A stretch of DNA of 33,507 nucleotides, from the NCBI GenBank assembly GCA_027062365.1, contig JAMOTK010000041.1, positions 1 through 33,507 on the forward strand, read 5' to 3'. The notes beneath the pieces were generated by a model. It searched no databases and was not told where the DNA came from. It worked only from the letters and a program-made list of their open reading frames with translations. Each line of letters opens with the position of its first letter. Positions within the stretch are counted from its first letter, which is position 1. This DNA comes from Sulfurovum sp. (GTDB lineage Bacteria; Campylobacterota; Campylobacteria; Campylobacterales; Sulfurovaceae). Positions 1 to 6,692 of this stretch are shown in pieces. Made by a program: the position numbers and the translations under genes.

Positions 1-213
1 CTCGTGCTATTTACCAATAATCTAGCAGAAAGAGACCTTAGAATGTTAAAAGTCAAAGAAAAAATATCTGGTTGCTTTGCTAGTTTTAAAGGTGCTGAAA
101 TGTTTAACAGAATTAGAGGATTCATCTCTACTATGAAAAAGAACAATCATTCGGTGCTTGAGGAGTTGGGTAATGTATTGAAAAATGAAGTTTATCTACC
201 TGTTTTTGTTTGA
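1..213 (+). CDS. IS66-family transposase, C-terminal fragment (cut by window edge)
   Basis: The reading frame is open from the first base and ends at a TGA at 211-213, so this is the 3' end of a longer gene. The roughly 70 visible residues match the end of the IS66-type DDE transposase. NLAERDLRMLKVKEKISGCF contains the glutamate that completes the DDE triad, and is followed by the GAEMFNRIRGFISTMKK stretch and a variable tail. In this family the protein cuts and joins the ends of the element. The GTG at 4 is simply the first possible start inside the window and is not the real start. A hairpin with a T run follows at 244-269. No clear IS66 terminal inverted repeat was found between 214 and 330, so the right end of the element is not defined and the copy may be degraded. 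Confidence 0.85.
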   Translation, partial: LVLFTNNLAERDLRMLKVKEKISGCFASFKGAEMFNRIRGFISTMKKNNHSVLEELGNVLKNEVYLPVFV

Positions 214-243
214 TGCTGAATGGTTACAAAAAAAGTAACTTGT

Positions 244-269
244 AAGGATTGATATTTACCAATCTTTTT
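244..269 (+). terminator. Intrinsic terminator after the IS66 transposase
   Basis: AAGGATTG at 244-251 pairs with CAATCTTT at 260-267 (8 bp, one G-T pair) around an 8-nt loop, and the right arm runs into a T tract ending at 269. It lies about 30 bp after the transposase stop. Confidence 0.55.
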
Positions 270-329
270 ACTTATTTGTATAATCAAAAACCACTCGAAC
301 AAAGCAGAGATAATAAACTGTAGAGTCGG

Positions 330-401
330 TTGATGTACACTACTACCCCCCTAACAATCTCATAAACCAAAGACATAGAAGACCCCCCAGAGATTTTGCT
401 A
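330..401. repeat. Dispersed repeat copy 1
   Basis: Carries the shared string CTAACAATCTCATAAACC (351-368), then AAAGACATAGAAGACCCC and AGATTTTGCTA. The last bases include the stop codon of the PIN toxin. It is nearly identical over about 55 bp to copy 2 at 1186-1266, and shares its core with copy 3. The upstream part GTACACTACTACCCCC (335-350) matches the left halves of copies 2 and 4. Confidence 0.7.
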
Positions 402-806
402 CTTAATGTCAATCTCTATTTTAGAGATAGTTTGTAATTTTTTAAAGCCTTTGTCAAATGTAATTAATTTACAATTATTTTCTTCACAAAAAGCTAAATG
501 GAATATATCAAATGAACTTTGATATTGTTTACTCGCTTTTAATATTTCTACGGCTCTTTTACTTATATTAGAATTTGTAGATTTTACAAATTGTGTCAAA
601 AAATCTAAATTTTGCTCTATAAAATTATCATTCTCTTTTAATTTTTTTGAAGCAAAGACAAATTCATAAAGTATTATTTCTGATACAATTATTGTATGAT
701 TTTTAATTGATTCTCTAATTAAGGTTTTAGATATTTCTTTTTGATTTTCATCATCTATATTATTACAAAAAGCATAAATATAGATATTTGTATCAAAGTA
801 TTCCAT
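399..806 (-). CDS. PIN-domain toxin (VapC-like ribonuclease)
   Basis: A 135-residue single-domain protein with the four acidic positions expected of a PIN nuclease: D5 in MEYFDTN, E43 in VSEIILYEF, D100 in SSFDIFHLAF and D118 in ITFDKGF. In this family they hold the metal ions for RNA cleavage, and VapC toxins typically cut tRNA or rRNA to stop growth. The start overlaps the end of the upstream antitoxin-like gene by 14 bp, as expected for a translationally coupled toxin-antitoxin operon. The stop codon lies inside dispersed repeat copy 1. The gene is AT-rich, consistent with a mobile module. The RNA target cannot be read from the sequence. Confidence 0.85.
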   Translation of the reverse strand: MEYFDTNIYIYAFCNNIDDENQKEISKTLIRESIKNHTIIVSEIILYEFVFASKKLKENDNFIEQNLDFLTQFVKSTNSNISKRAVEILKASKQYQSSFDIFHLAFCEENNCKLITFDKGFKKLQTISKIEIDIK

Positions 807-1053
807 CTAATACCAAATCATCAATATTTGTAGCTAATTCCATTGTAGCCATTACTTTATTGTTTGATTGAGAAACCAATCTATCAAATTCATCAAGTTG
901 CTTTTGAGTTTTATTATGGACAAGATTAGTATTATTTACATTTTCATATATTGCAATAAATTTTACTTTTGGATTTTGTTGTAACTCTTGATATTGTTGT
1001 GGTATATGAACTATACCATTTTCTACTGATGCTTGAAATTCTACTGCATACAT
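793..1053 (-). CDS. Probable antitoxin partner of the PIN toxin
   Basis: An 86-residue protein immediately upstream of, and overlapping, the PIN toxin. The N-terminus (MYAVEFQASVENGIVHIPQQ) has the short beta-strand pattern of AbrB/SpoVT-like or Phd-like antitoxin N-termini, with a phrase resembling 'ENG-I-IP'. The rest is charged and Gln/Asn-rich, fitting a flexible toxin-binding tail. In such pairs the antitoxin neutralises the toxin and represses the shared promoter. A purine-rich site (AAGGATAG) precedes the ATG by a few bases. Assignment rests mostly on position, size and overlap rather than on strong motifs. Confidence 0.7.
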   Translation of the reverse strand: MYAVEFQASVENGIVHIPQQYQELQQNPKVKFIAIYENVNNTNLVHNKTQKQLDEFDRLVSQSNNKVMATMELATNIDDLVLDGIL

Positions 1054-1185
1054 TATCTATCCTTTCTTGATATATATTATGATAATTCTGCGTTTAGCAA
1101 ATTTTTTATCTTTTTAAATGCTATGTCATTTGTTAGGTTATTATAGCATAAGTTATTTGGAGTATTTATTTTAATTACAAATTAA

Positions 1186-1266
1186 GGGTCAGGCATCGCA
1201 TATACACTACTTACCCCTAACAATCTCACAAACCAAAGACCAAGAAGACCCCAAAAGATTTTGCTA
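1186..1266. repeat. Dispersed repeat copy 2 (most complete copy)
   Basis: Runs from GGGTCAGGCATCG (1186-1198) through TATACACTACTTACCCC and CTAACAATCTCACAAACC to AAGAAGACCCC and GATTTTGCTA. The ends GGGTC and GACCC are inverted, so the element is bounded by a short inverted repeat about 60 bp apart. It ends about 15 bp past the PLD gene stop. Its left half recurs at 3570 and its right half at 351 and 2453. Confidence 0.7.
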
Positions 1267-1280
1267 TTTTAGAATGCTCC

Positions 1281-2240
1281 CTATTTTTTATCATATATCT
1301 TCTCAAACTCATTTAGATAACTTTTGGCTACTACGCTACTCTTTATCACCATTATATTTTCTGCATTTGTTTTATTGGCTTTGTTGGTAAAATTATATGA
1401 GCCTGTTACTACTACTTTTTGGTCAATAATGATGACTTTATCGTGTAATTTAAATCTGTTTTTATCATATTTTACTGCTACACCTTTAGATTTGAGCCAT
1501 TTGTACCTAGAGTATTTTTGGTATTTGTCTTGTGCTTTATCAAATACTCCTTTGACTACGACACCTCTTTTGTGAGCTTCTAGCAATGCTTTGGCTATTT
1601 GTTGATTAGTAAAGGCATACGCTAGAAAGTAGATGGAGTATTTGGCATGGTTGATTCTTGCTAAAAGTCTCTTTTCTATGTTACTATCTGGTGCAAAGTA
1701 TATCTCTATATTTTTACTAAGGTATGGCTTTGTTGGATTAGAGTCATTGTTATATAGCTTAATAAATTTCTGCTCATAGTACTTAGCTATATCTTTGTCA
1801 GCTATGCGTAAGAAATTGTCATGATTACGGTAAAAGGCATACACAGTAAAGTTTCCAGACCCTATCCACACGATACTATGGTCTATGATGAGTATTTTGT
1901 TATGCATGAGTGCTTTAGGGTTATTGTCACTTACTACTTTTATGTTGGCTCTTATGAGTTCTCTATATTTAGTAGATTTTATCTTTTTATCATCTGTAAC
2001 TATTCGTACATTTACCCCTCTACGATGTGCCAATATAAGCGCTTTGGTAATGTATTTGTTCGTTAAGTAGTACATAGCCATATCTATAGACTTTGAAGCA
2101 TGTCGTATGTCATTTATGATTTTATTGTCTATACCATCTTTGTAGTATCTACCAGATGTTTTTGAAAAGTAAGGCTCTATAGCACTAGAGAATAACGCCA
2201 TAGTAAAGAGTAGTATAAGTAGTACTTTTTTTAGTAACAA
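1281..2240 (-). CDS. Secreted phospholipase D-family protein with two HKD motifs
   Basis: A 319-residue protein with an N-terminal hydrophobic signal (LLILLFTMALFSSA) followed by two PLD domains. The first HxK(x4)D motif is H113/K115/D120 in HNKILIIDH, followed by GSGNFT. The second is H266/K268/D273 in HDKVIIIDQ, followed by GSYNFT. The duplicated HKD layout in a protein of this length is typical of PLD-family phosphodiesterases, including Nuc-like endonucleases and bacterial phospholipases. The signal points to a periplasmic or exported enzyme acting on nucleic acid or phospholipid. It sits alone between two repeat copies. The substrate cannot be decided from sequence. Confidence 0.85.
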   Translation of the reverse strand: MLLKKVLLILLFTMALFSSAIEPYFSKTSGRYYKDGIDNKIINDIRHASKSIDMAMYYLTNKYITKALILAHRRGVNVRIVTDDKKIKSTKYRELIRANIKVVSDNNPKALMHNKILIIDHSIVWIGSGNFTVYAFYRNHDNFLRIADKDIAKYYEQKFIKLYNNDSNPTKPYLSKNIEIYFAPDSNIEKRLLARINHAKYSIYFLAYAFTNQQIAKALLEAHKRGVVVKGVFDKAQDKYQKYSRYKWLKSKGVAVKYDKNRFKLHDKVIIIDQKVVVTGSYNFTNKANKTNAENIMVIKSSVVAKSYLNEFEKIYDKK

Positions 2241-2452
2241 TGTATTTTCCTTTTATAAACCTTTTGCAAAAATTAAGAAGTAAAAGCAGTAATTTTTATT
2301 TTCTTTGATACTATCTAGTGCCATTCTTATTAAGTAAAATTGGCAAATATTTATCCTTATCTTATTTTAAAATATTATAACTAAATTTTATTTTATTTTG
2401 ATAAAGTGCTGTATCTGCTATCATAAAATCCTCTAGGAAAATATCATTTTCT

Positions 2453-2505
2453 TAACAATCTTACAAACCAAAGACCTAGAGACCCCAAGAATTTTTGGGT
2501 CATGC
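2453..2505. repeat. Dispersed repeat copy 3 (right half) with a hairpin
   Basis: TAACAATCTTACAAACC and AAAGACCTAGAGACCCC match the right half of copies 1 and 2. Here GACCCCAA is followed by TTTGGGTC after a 5-nt gap, forming a small hairpin. The element lies 15-70 bp beyond the stop of the minus-strand Rpn-like gene. The surrounding 2241-2520 stretch otherwise shows no gene. Confidence 0.6.
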
Positions 2506-2520
2506 ATGAGCAAGTTTTTA

Positions 2521-3501
2521 TTACTCATTGTTTTTCTTTTTCATTTTTTCTATCCTCTCTTTACTCAATCCTGTAGCCTCTATGATGAGCTGTATATCCA
2601 TATTATTTTTTAGAAGTTTTTCTGCTATGGCTATCTTTTCTTGCTCTATTCCTTGCTCAATTCCTTGCTCTATTCCTTGCTCTATTCCTTGCTCTATTCC
2701 TTGTTCTATGCCCTGCTCTATGCCCTGCTCTATTCCCTTTTCTATCCCTTTTTTTAGACCCTCTTCTAAGCCACTTTTGATAGCAAAATCATAACTATTA
2801 AGTAAATCTCTATAGACCTTTAGATTTTTATGATAGTTCTCTTGTTCACTTTTGGGCATTTTGAGGAAAGAGGCACTGTCAAAGGCTTCTTTGATAATAT
2901 CATTTTGAAGCTCTTTGGGTATATCATTCATTTTATGGAGGTTTTGAAACACATATATCCACCATTCCAAATGGCTAGATAGCTCCTCTTTGGTCTTTTT
3001 GAGCTTGGGGATTTCAAGATAAATCATATTAAGTTTATCATACATCAGCGTTTTACTATATTTGTCAATAATCTGCCCATGATGTAGATATTGAGGTGTA
3101 TCTTTAAATCTATCTATCTCAAAATTCAAAAGCCCCACAAAATAGACAGGGGTAAGTTCAAAATTCCACCCTCCTTTTATCCCTTGTTGTTGAATAGGAA
3201 AGGTTGTATAGTATAAGGCTCTTGATTGAAAATGCTCTTGTGAGACTTTTTGAAGCTCTACGATAAAGTGACTGCCTTTTTCATCTTCACAAAACAAATC
3301 AAAAATCGCTTTTCTGTCTTCTGGTGTATCGGGTAAAAGCTCTCCATTTTTGAAGATAATACTCTTAATCCTATCTTCCCCCTCACGAGCCAAAATATCA
3401 TTGAGAAGGCTTTTCAGTAGCTCTGTATTATCAGGATTACCAAATATTTTTTTGAATCCAAAATCGGTAAAAGGGTTAATATATTTTTCTACACTGTACA
3501 T
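2521..3501 (-). CDS. Rpn-like PD-(D/E)XK nuclease / transposase-family protein with GIEQ repeats
   Basis: 326 residues. The N-terminus has FTDFGFKKIFG, the signature of the PDDEXK_2/Rpn group. A nuclease core follows, with an acidic residue in AIFDLFCEDEKG and the E-x-Q/K element in FIVELQKVS. Rpn proteins are DNA endonucleases linked to RecA-independent recombination, and some act in phage defence. The C-terminal part has a GLEEGLKKGIEK lead followed by eight GIEQ tetrapeptides and a helix-turn-helix-like end (IIEATGLSKERIEKMKK). The tetrapeptides are encoded by eight in-frame 12-bp units at 2641-2736, a set-up expected to gain or lose units by slippage without frameshift. Dispersed repeat copies flank it. 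Actual activity is inferred from the family. Confidence 0.8.
   Translation of the reverse strand: MYSVEKYINPFTDFGFKKIFGNPDNTELLKSLLNDILAREGEDRIKSIIFKNGELLPDTPEDRKAIFDLFCEDEKGSHFIVELQKVSQEHFQSRALYYTTFPIQQQGIKGGWNFELTPVYFVGLLNFEIDRFKDTPQYLHHGQIIDKYSKTLMYDKLNMIYLEIPKLKKTKEELSSHLEWWIYVFQNLHKMNDIPKELQNDIIKEAFDSASFLKMPKSEQENYHKNLKVYRDLLNSYDFAIKSGLEEGLKKGIEKGIEQGIEQGIEQGIEQGIEQGIEQGIEQGIEQEKIAIAEKLLKNNMDIQLIIEATGLSKERIEKMKKKNNE
2641..2736. repeat. 12-bp tandem repeat, eight units, inside the Rpn-like gene
   Basis: Eight consecutive 12-bp units based on TTGCTCTATTCC, with variants in units 2, 6, 7 and 8. On the minus strand each unit encodes Gly-Ile-Glu-Gln. The five right-strand units nearest the gene's 3' end are almost identical, which suggests recent expansion, while the units at 2701-2736 have drifted. 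Confidence 0.95.
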
Positions 3502-3569
3502 TTTTTTCCTTTTTTACTTTGTTTTTTACTTTTCCTCACACAAAAGCGTATCCTGTCCACAAGAATCAC

Positions 3570-3605
3570 GGGTCAGGCGTTGAGTATACACTACTTGCCC
3601 CTAAT
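3570..3605. repeat. Dispersed repeat copy 4 (left half)
   Basis: GGGTCAGGCGTTGAG then TATACACTACTTGCCCC and CTAA match the left half of copy 2. It stops just before the 3' end of the minus-strand nucleotidyltransferase gene and lacks the CAATCTCACAAACC half. Confidence 0.65.
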
Positions 3606-3613
3606 AAACTTTA

Positions 3614-4678
3614 CTATTTTAGCTTATATTCATCTTCTAATGCTGTTATTATACCATCATCTCTATTGATAAGGTCAAGTAAAACCTCATCCATAAACAA
3701 CTCATCAGAACGCTCAGGTAGCTTAGAGTTTTCTAGCTTCTCTTGGACTATATTTAGCTTTTTATCTATGTAGTCCATCACATCATCTAGGCTTTGTTTG
3801 CCTTCTTTTACAGAGGTAATGTAGACTCTATTTGGGAGAGGAAAAGTTATAAACCCCGTATCTATTAGCTCTTCTACTTCATCTATGACCCTCACAGCAT
3901 GTGATAATGCCTTGTAATCCACTCCTTTAGCAGATGCTCTAGCACGATTGCCAAATTGCTCTTCCATAGTGGTTATTTTCTCACTAAAGTAGCCTATGCT
4001 TACCGTACCTAGAAACCTCTTACCCAACACCTCAATGTAGATGCCATCTTTAATCTCACCTACACCACGAGAAGTAGGAGCAGAGATAAGTTGAATATAT
4101 TTATAATTCTTTTTAGCTATTATCTCCTCCATTTGAGTATACACAGTAGAGAGTTTATCATTGCCTTTTTCTTTAGCTAAAACATTAAAATACTCCACAA
4201 AAGAGTGCAACTCACCAAAACGCTCACCTCTAATATTGTACATTTTACTCTGCCCCACACAGTAGCCTAAAAAGGAGTGTAGGTTTTTATTGTAGAAGCG
4301 TTGGTAGTTCTCTTTTATAAGGGTTGCAAAATCAGGGTCAATATATGCTTGGGTATCTTCTCTAAAAAATGAAAACAAAATATCCATAGCCCCCGTCTCA
4401 CCCTTTTTAAGTAGTGTAAACCATTTGTATATGCTAAAGAGTTGTAAGTCTATGTCATCTTTACTATTTTTAGTATTCATATTGTTAGTGTTGAAATTAT
4501 AGTGTTCTATGTCTCTTTTGAGTAAAACAGATGTAAGAGTAGGGATAAATATACCTTTATAGTCACTATCAGAGTTTGGATTATCAGTCCCATATAATTT
4601 TGAACCATACTCAGTCACATAAACCACACGATAGTTATACTCCTCCTCAAACTCTTGTACAAACTGTTCTATTTTCAT
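3614..4678 (-). CDS. RlaP-like predicted nucleotidyltransferase
   Basis: 354 residues. The N-terminal part contains EYGSKLYGTDNPNSDSDYKG, the pol-beta-type nucleotidyltransferase signature: the GS of the helix (G25, S26) and the D-x-D metal-binding pair (D37, D39). This arrangement, followed by a long helical region, matches the predicted nucleotidyltransferase family called RlaP (RNA repair pathway DNA polymerase beta-like). No RNA ligase or other RNA-repair gene is visible next to it, so a role in RNA repair is not supported here. It might equally modify tRNA or another small substrate. It is the last gene of the accessory segment before rplT, and is bounded on its 3' side by dispersed repeat copy 4. 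Confidence 0.75.
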   Translation of the reverse strand: MKIEQFVQEFEEEYNYRVVYVTEYGSKLYGTDNPNSDSDYKGIFIPTLTSVLLKRDIEHYNFNTNNMNTKNSKDDIDLQLFSIYKWFTLLKKGETGAMDILFSFFREDTQAYIDPDFATLIKENYQRFYNKNLHSFLGYCVGQSKMYNIRGERFGELHSFVEYFNVLAKEKGNDKLSTVYTQMEEIIAKKNYKYIQLISAPTSRGVGEIKDGIYIEVLGKRFLGTVSIGYFSEKITTMEEQFGNRARASAKGVDYKALSHAVRVIDEVEELIDTGFITFPLPNRVYITSVKEGKQSLDDVMDYIDKKLNIVQEKLENSKLPERSDELFMDEVLLDLINRDDGIITALEDEYKLK

Positions 4679-4748
4679 TCTTATTTACCTATTTTTTGAT
4701 ATATTATATCTAAATGGTTTGTAGATATTTAATATTTAGGAGTAAGAG

Positions 4749-4831
4749 ATGAAAAAAATACTTTATACCTATTATCACTTTGGATATTAAGTGGGCAATT
4801 CTATTTTTGGGTAGATAAAAATTATCTATAA
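4749..4831 (+). pseudogene. Possible frameshifted remnant of a small exported peptide
   Basis: After a good AGGAG site at about 4738, ATG at 4749 opens MKKILYTYYHFGY and stops at 4790. One base shift gives a continuation, LLSLWILSGQFYFWVDKNYL, ending at 4831. Joined, this would be a short protein with a signal-peptide-like start. This could be a decayed small lipoprotein or membrane-peptide gene, or chance in AT-rich DNA. Confidence 0.2.
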
Positions 4832-4861
4832 TAGTAGGTTAATATAAAAAAGGGAAAAGGG

Positions 4862-4893
4862 AAAAATTTGATAAGGAGAAAACCTCCTTATCA
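4862..4893 (-). terminator. Intrinsic terminator after rplT
   Basis: TGATAAGGAG and CTCCTTATCA form a perfect 10-bp stem with a 5-nt loop. Read on the minus strand it is followed by AATTTTT. It begins about 15 bp after the rplT stop, so it ends the rpmI-rplT transcript. Confidence 0.85.
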
Positions 4894-4908
4894 GGTAGTC
4901 AAAAAAGA

Positions 4909-5265
4909 CTATTTAGCAAGTGCTGCTTTAGAAGCGTCAGCTACTTTTGTGAAGCTTTCAGGAGCATTCATTGCCATATCAGCAAGAATTTTTCTGTCAA
5001 GTTCGATGTTTGCAAGTTTAAGACCATGCATAAATGTTGAGTAGTTCATTCCATTTAATCTTGTAGCCGCATTGATACGCGTAATCCATAATCTTCTGAA
5101 ATCTCTTTTCTTTTGTCTTCTATCTCTGTAAGCATAGACTAATGAACGTTCTAATTGTTCTTTGGCTTTTCTAAAGTGTTTTCTTCTACCACTGTAGAAT
5201 CCTCTAGCTTGTTTCAATAGTCTTTTATGTCTTCGTGTTCTTACGACACCTGTTTTTACTCTCAT
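4909..5265 (-). CDS. rplT: 50S ribosomal protein L20
   Basis: 118 residues, full length for L20. It opens with the basic [20 protein letters not shown], followed by the [16 protein letters not shown] and [20 protein letters not shown] blocks that are highly conserved in the family. L20 binds 23S rRNA and is needed early in assembly of the large subunit; in several bacteria it also represses its own operon. It lies 97 bp downstream of rpmI and ends in a strong terminator. infC and thrS, often in the same operon, are found about 19.5 kb away on the same strand. Confidence 0.98.
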   Translation of the reverse strand: MRVKTGVVRTRRHKRLLKQARGFYSGRRKHFRKAKEQLERSLVYAYRDRRQKKRDFRRLWITRINAATRLNGMNYSTFMHGLKLANIELDRKILADMAMNAPESFTKVADASKAALAK

Positions 5266-5300
5266 GGTTATCCTTTACCTTATCTATATAAGAATCGGTG

Positions 5301-5340
5301 TTAAGCATTTTCTCTGCTTAAACTTGCCCCTAATCGGGGG
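5301..5340 (-). promoter_or_regulatory. Two tandem stem-loops between rpmI and rplT
   Basis: TTAAGCA (5301-5307) pairs with TGCTTAA (5315-5321), and CCCC (5327-5330) pairs with GGGG (5336-5339) across a 5-nt loop. Both would form in the intercistronic RNA just ahead of the L20 start. They could influence L20 translation or act as a protein-binding site. No direct match to a known L20 operator is claimed. Confidence 0.35.
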
Positions 5341-5362
5341 ATTTAATCTAAAGATGTTTAAC

Positions 5363-5554
5363 TTAGTTAATCATCTCTTTAATATTTTTTGCATCAGCTG
5401 AATCAACATATTTTGGACTGTTCATACTTCTGTGATGTTTACCATCGACTTTGGTAAGAATGTGACTTCTATACGCTGTTCCTCTTTTGATTTTACCAGA
5501 TTTTTTTACTTTAAAACGCTTTACAGCACCTTTAACGCTTTTCATTTTTGGCAT
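5363..5554 (-). CDS. rpmI: 50S ribosomal protein L35
   Basis: 63 residues, the usual size of L35. It starts [20 protein letters not shown], the typical basic N-terminus, and continues with [15 protein letters not shown] and a family-like tail. L35 is a small 23S rRNA-binding protein of the large subunit. It is the first gene of a two-gene transcript with rplT. A strong AAGGAGTAATC site lies 6-12 bp before the ATG. A -10 box upstream shows that the pair has its own promoter here and does not depend on thrS-infC. Confidence 0.97.
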   Translation of the reverse strand: MPKMKSVKGAVKRFKVKKSGKIKRGTAYRSHILTKVDGKHHRSMNSPKYVDSADAKNIKEMIN

Positions 5555-5621
5555 AAGATTACTCCTTTGAGATATTTTTTCTTTTATTAATAAAAGTAGA
5601 AGAAAATAGGACGATATTATA
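5555..5621 (-). promoter_or_regulatory. rpmI promoter and leader with a palindrome
   Basis: On the minus strand TATAAT at 5621-5616 is a perfect -10 hexamer. It would give a leader of about 55 nt ending in AAGGAG. The leader contains CTTTTATTAATAAAAG (5581-5596), a perfect 16-bp palindrome of unknown role. Confidence 0.6.
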
Positions 5622-5666
5622 GCTAAAAATTATAATTATTAGCTTGGATAAAAATTTCTAAAAAAA

Positions 5667-5708
5667 TCACCATTAAGTCACTTTTGTAGAGTAAACTTCC
5701 TCTATCAT
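5667..5708 (+). promoter_or_regulatory. Pho-box-like direct repeat and promoter of the carbonic anhydrase gene
   Basis: AATCACCATTAAGTCACTT carries two TCAC half-sites starting at 5667 and 5678, exactly 11 bp apart. A -10-like TATCAT follows at 5703-5708 with no good -35, as expected where an OmpR/PhoB-type activator replaces the -35. The same arrangement is upstream of the genes at 11002 and 16941. Confidence 0.55.
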
Positions 5709-5728
5709 ATATATAAAAAGGAAAAATA

Positions 5729-6625
5729 ATGATAAATCATAAAAACAGCTCTATTTTGGGTCTTTCACTCATAGCACTACTGGCTTTATCAGGCTGTAAT
5801 AGCTCTGATACTACTAATAATCCTGATACTTTTGTAGGAAATCCTCATGAAGTACAAGATGATGTAATCGCAGCACAAAGAGCTGTATTAGCATCAAGTA
5901 TTGTGGGTAAAGATGTAGGGGCACAATCTCCTAGAGATATAGACTCGTCAAGAGGGTCTAATACCAAAGCAACGATTACAGCACCTGCATCTACTGCGAT
6001 GTATCTTTGTGATATTCATTTTCATAAAAGTGCAGAACACAAAGGTGGGCAATTTACTACATACGCAGGAAATGGTGATGGGCATGGCTATGGAGGAGGG
6101 TACAAATACTCTGGAACATTAACAGAAGCTGAATTAGCTACTTATGCAATAGCAGATGAGCATAATCCATTATACTCAGGGGATACTATTGAAACTCATT
6201 ATGTATACTCTTCAAATCCTTCAGCAGAACTAGGTAATGGACTTGGCACTTGTTTATCAGGTTGGACAGAAGAGACACAACCTTTATTACGCGTTGAAAC
6301 ACAAGTATATGTTCTTGTAAATGATGAACATGCTCTTGATTTTGAAGCATTGAACCATGTATCAAAAGTGAGTGGTCGTAATCAAGCAGAACATATTCCG
6401 AGTAATACAGGTACAGCAATTCAGTACGAAGGGTCAACCACTGGTCCTAGCTACAATGAAAAAGTATCACCGTTACAAGTCTCATGGAGTGTTCGTCCCA
6501 ATATTGCAAAAGTAAATATTGAAACTGTAGAAAATTGGTTTCATCACAATGATTTTGATGAACATCATGGACATGCAGTAAGAAACCTTGTTATCAATCT
6601 TGACCTTCTTTCTCAAATCAAATAA
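5729..6625 (+). CDS. Delta-class carbonic anhydrase-like lipoprotein
   Basis: 298 residues with a lipoprotein signal ending in LSGC (lipid-bearing C23). After a variable linker comes CDIHFHKSAEHKGG (C94, H97, H99, H104), then YAGNGDGHGYGGGYKYSG, DTIETHYVY, LGTCLSG (C175), LRVETQVYVLVND, GSTTGPSYNEK, VSWSVRPNIAKVNIE and HHGHAVRNL. This order of blocks is the one I associate with bacterial delta-class carbonic anhydrases. The His cluster would bind zinc and C94/C175 would form a disulfide. Such an enzyme interconverts CO2 and bicarbonate outside the cytoplasm, useful to an autotroph. The start has AAGGA 7 bp upstream. It is monocistronic, with a Pho-box-like repeat at its promoter. Family assignment is from memory of conserved blocks. 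Confidence 0.7.
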   Translation: MINHKNSSILGLSLIALLALSGCNSSDTTNNPDTFVGNPHEVQDDVIAAQRAVLASSIVGKDVGAQSPRDIDSSRGSNTKATITAPASTAMYLCDIHFHKSAEHKGGQFTTYAGNGDGHGYGGGYKYSGTLTEAELATYAIADEHNPLYSGDTIETHYVYSSNPSAELGNGLGTCLSGWTEETQPLLRVETQVYVLVNDEHALDFEALNHVSKVSGRNQAEHIPSNTGTAIQYEGSTTGPSYNEKVSPLQVSWSVRPNIAKVNIETVENWFHHNDFDEHHGHAVRNLVINLDLLSQIK

Positions 6626-6633
6626 AATACGCT

Positions 6634-6681
6634 TTCAACGTGCGTCAATCCACTGATAGTACAAGTGGATAGGACGTTGAA
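6634..6681. repeat. Imperfect inverted repeat between convergent genes
   Basis: TTCAACGT (6634-6641) pairs with ACGTTGAA (6674-6681), and ATCCACT (6648-6654) pairs with AGTGGAT (6664-6670). It lies between the stops of the carbonic anhydrase and the response regulator. Neither side has a T run, so it is not a standard terminator. It may be an RNA-stabilising hairpin or a REP-like element. Confidence 0.5.
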
Positions 6682-6692
6682 TCCAAGATATA

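Noticed and set aside
330-3605. Integron attC sites between the accessory genes
   Set aside because: The repeats contain CCTAAC/GTTAGG but lack a paired RYYYAAC and GTTRRRY at fitting distances, and no integrase is in the window.
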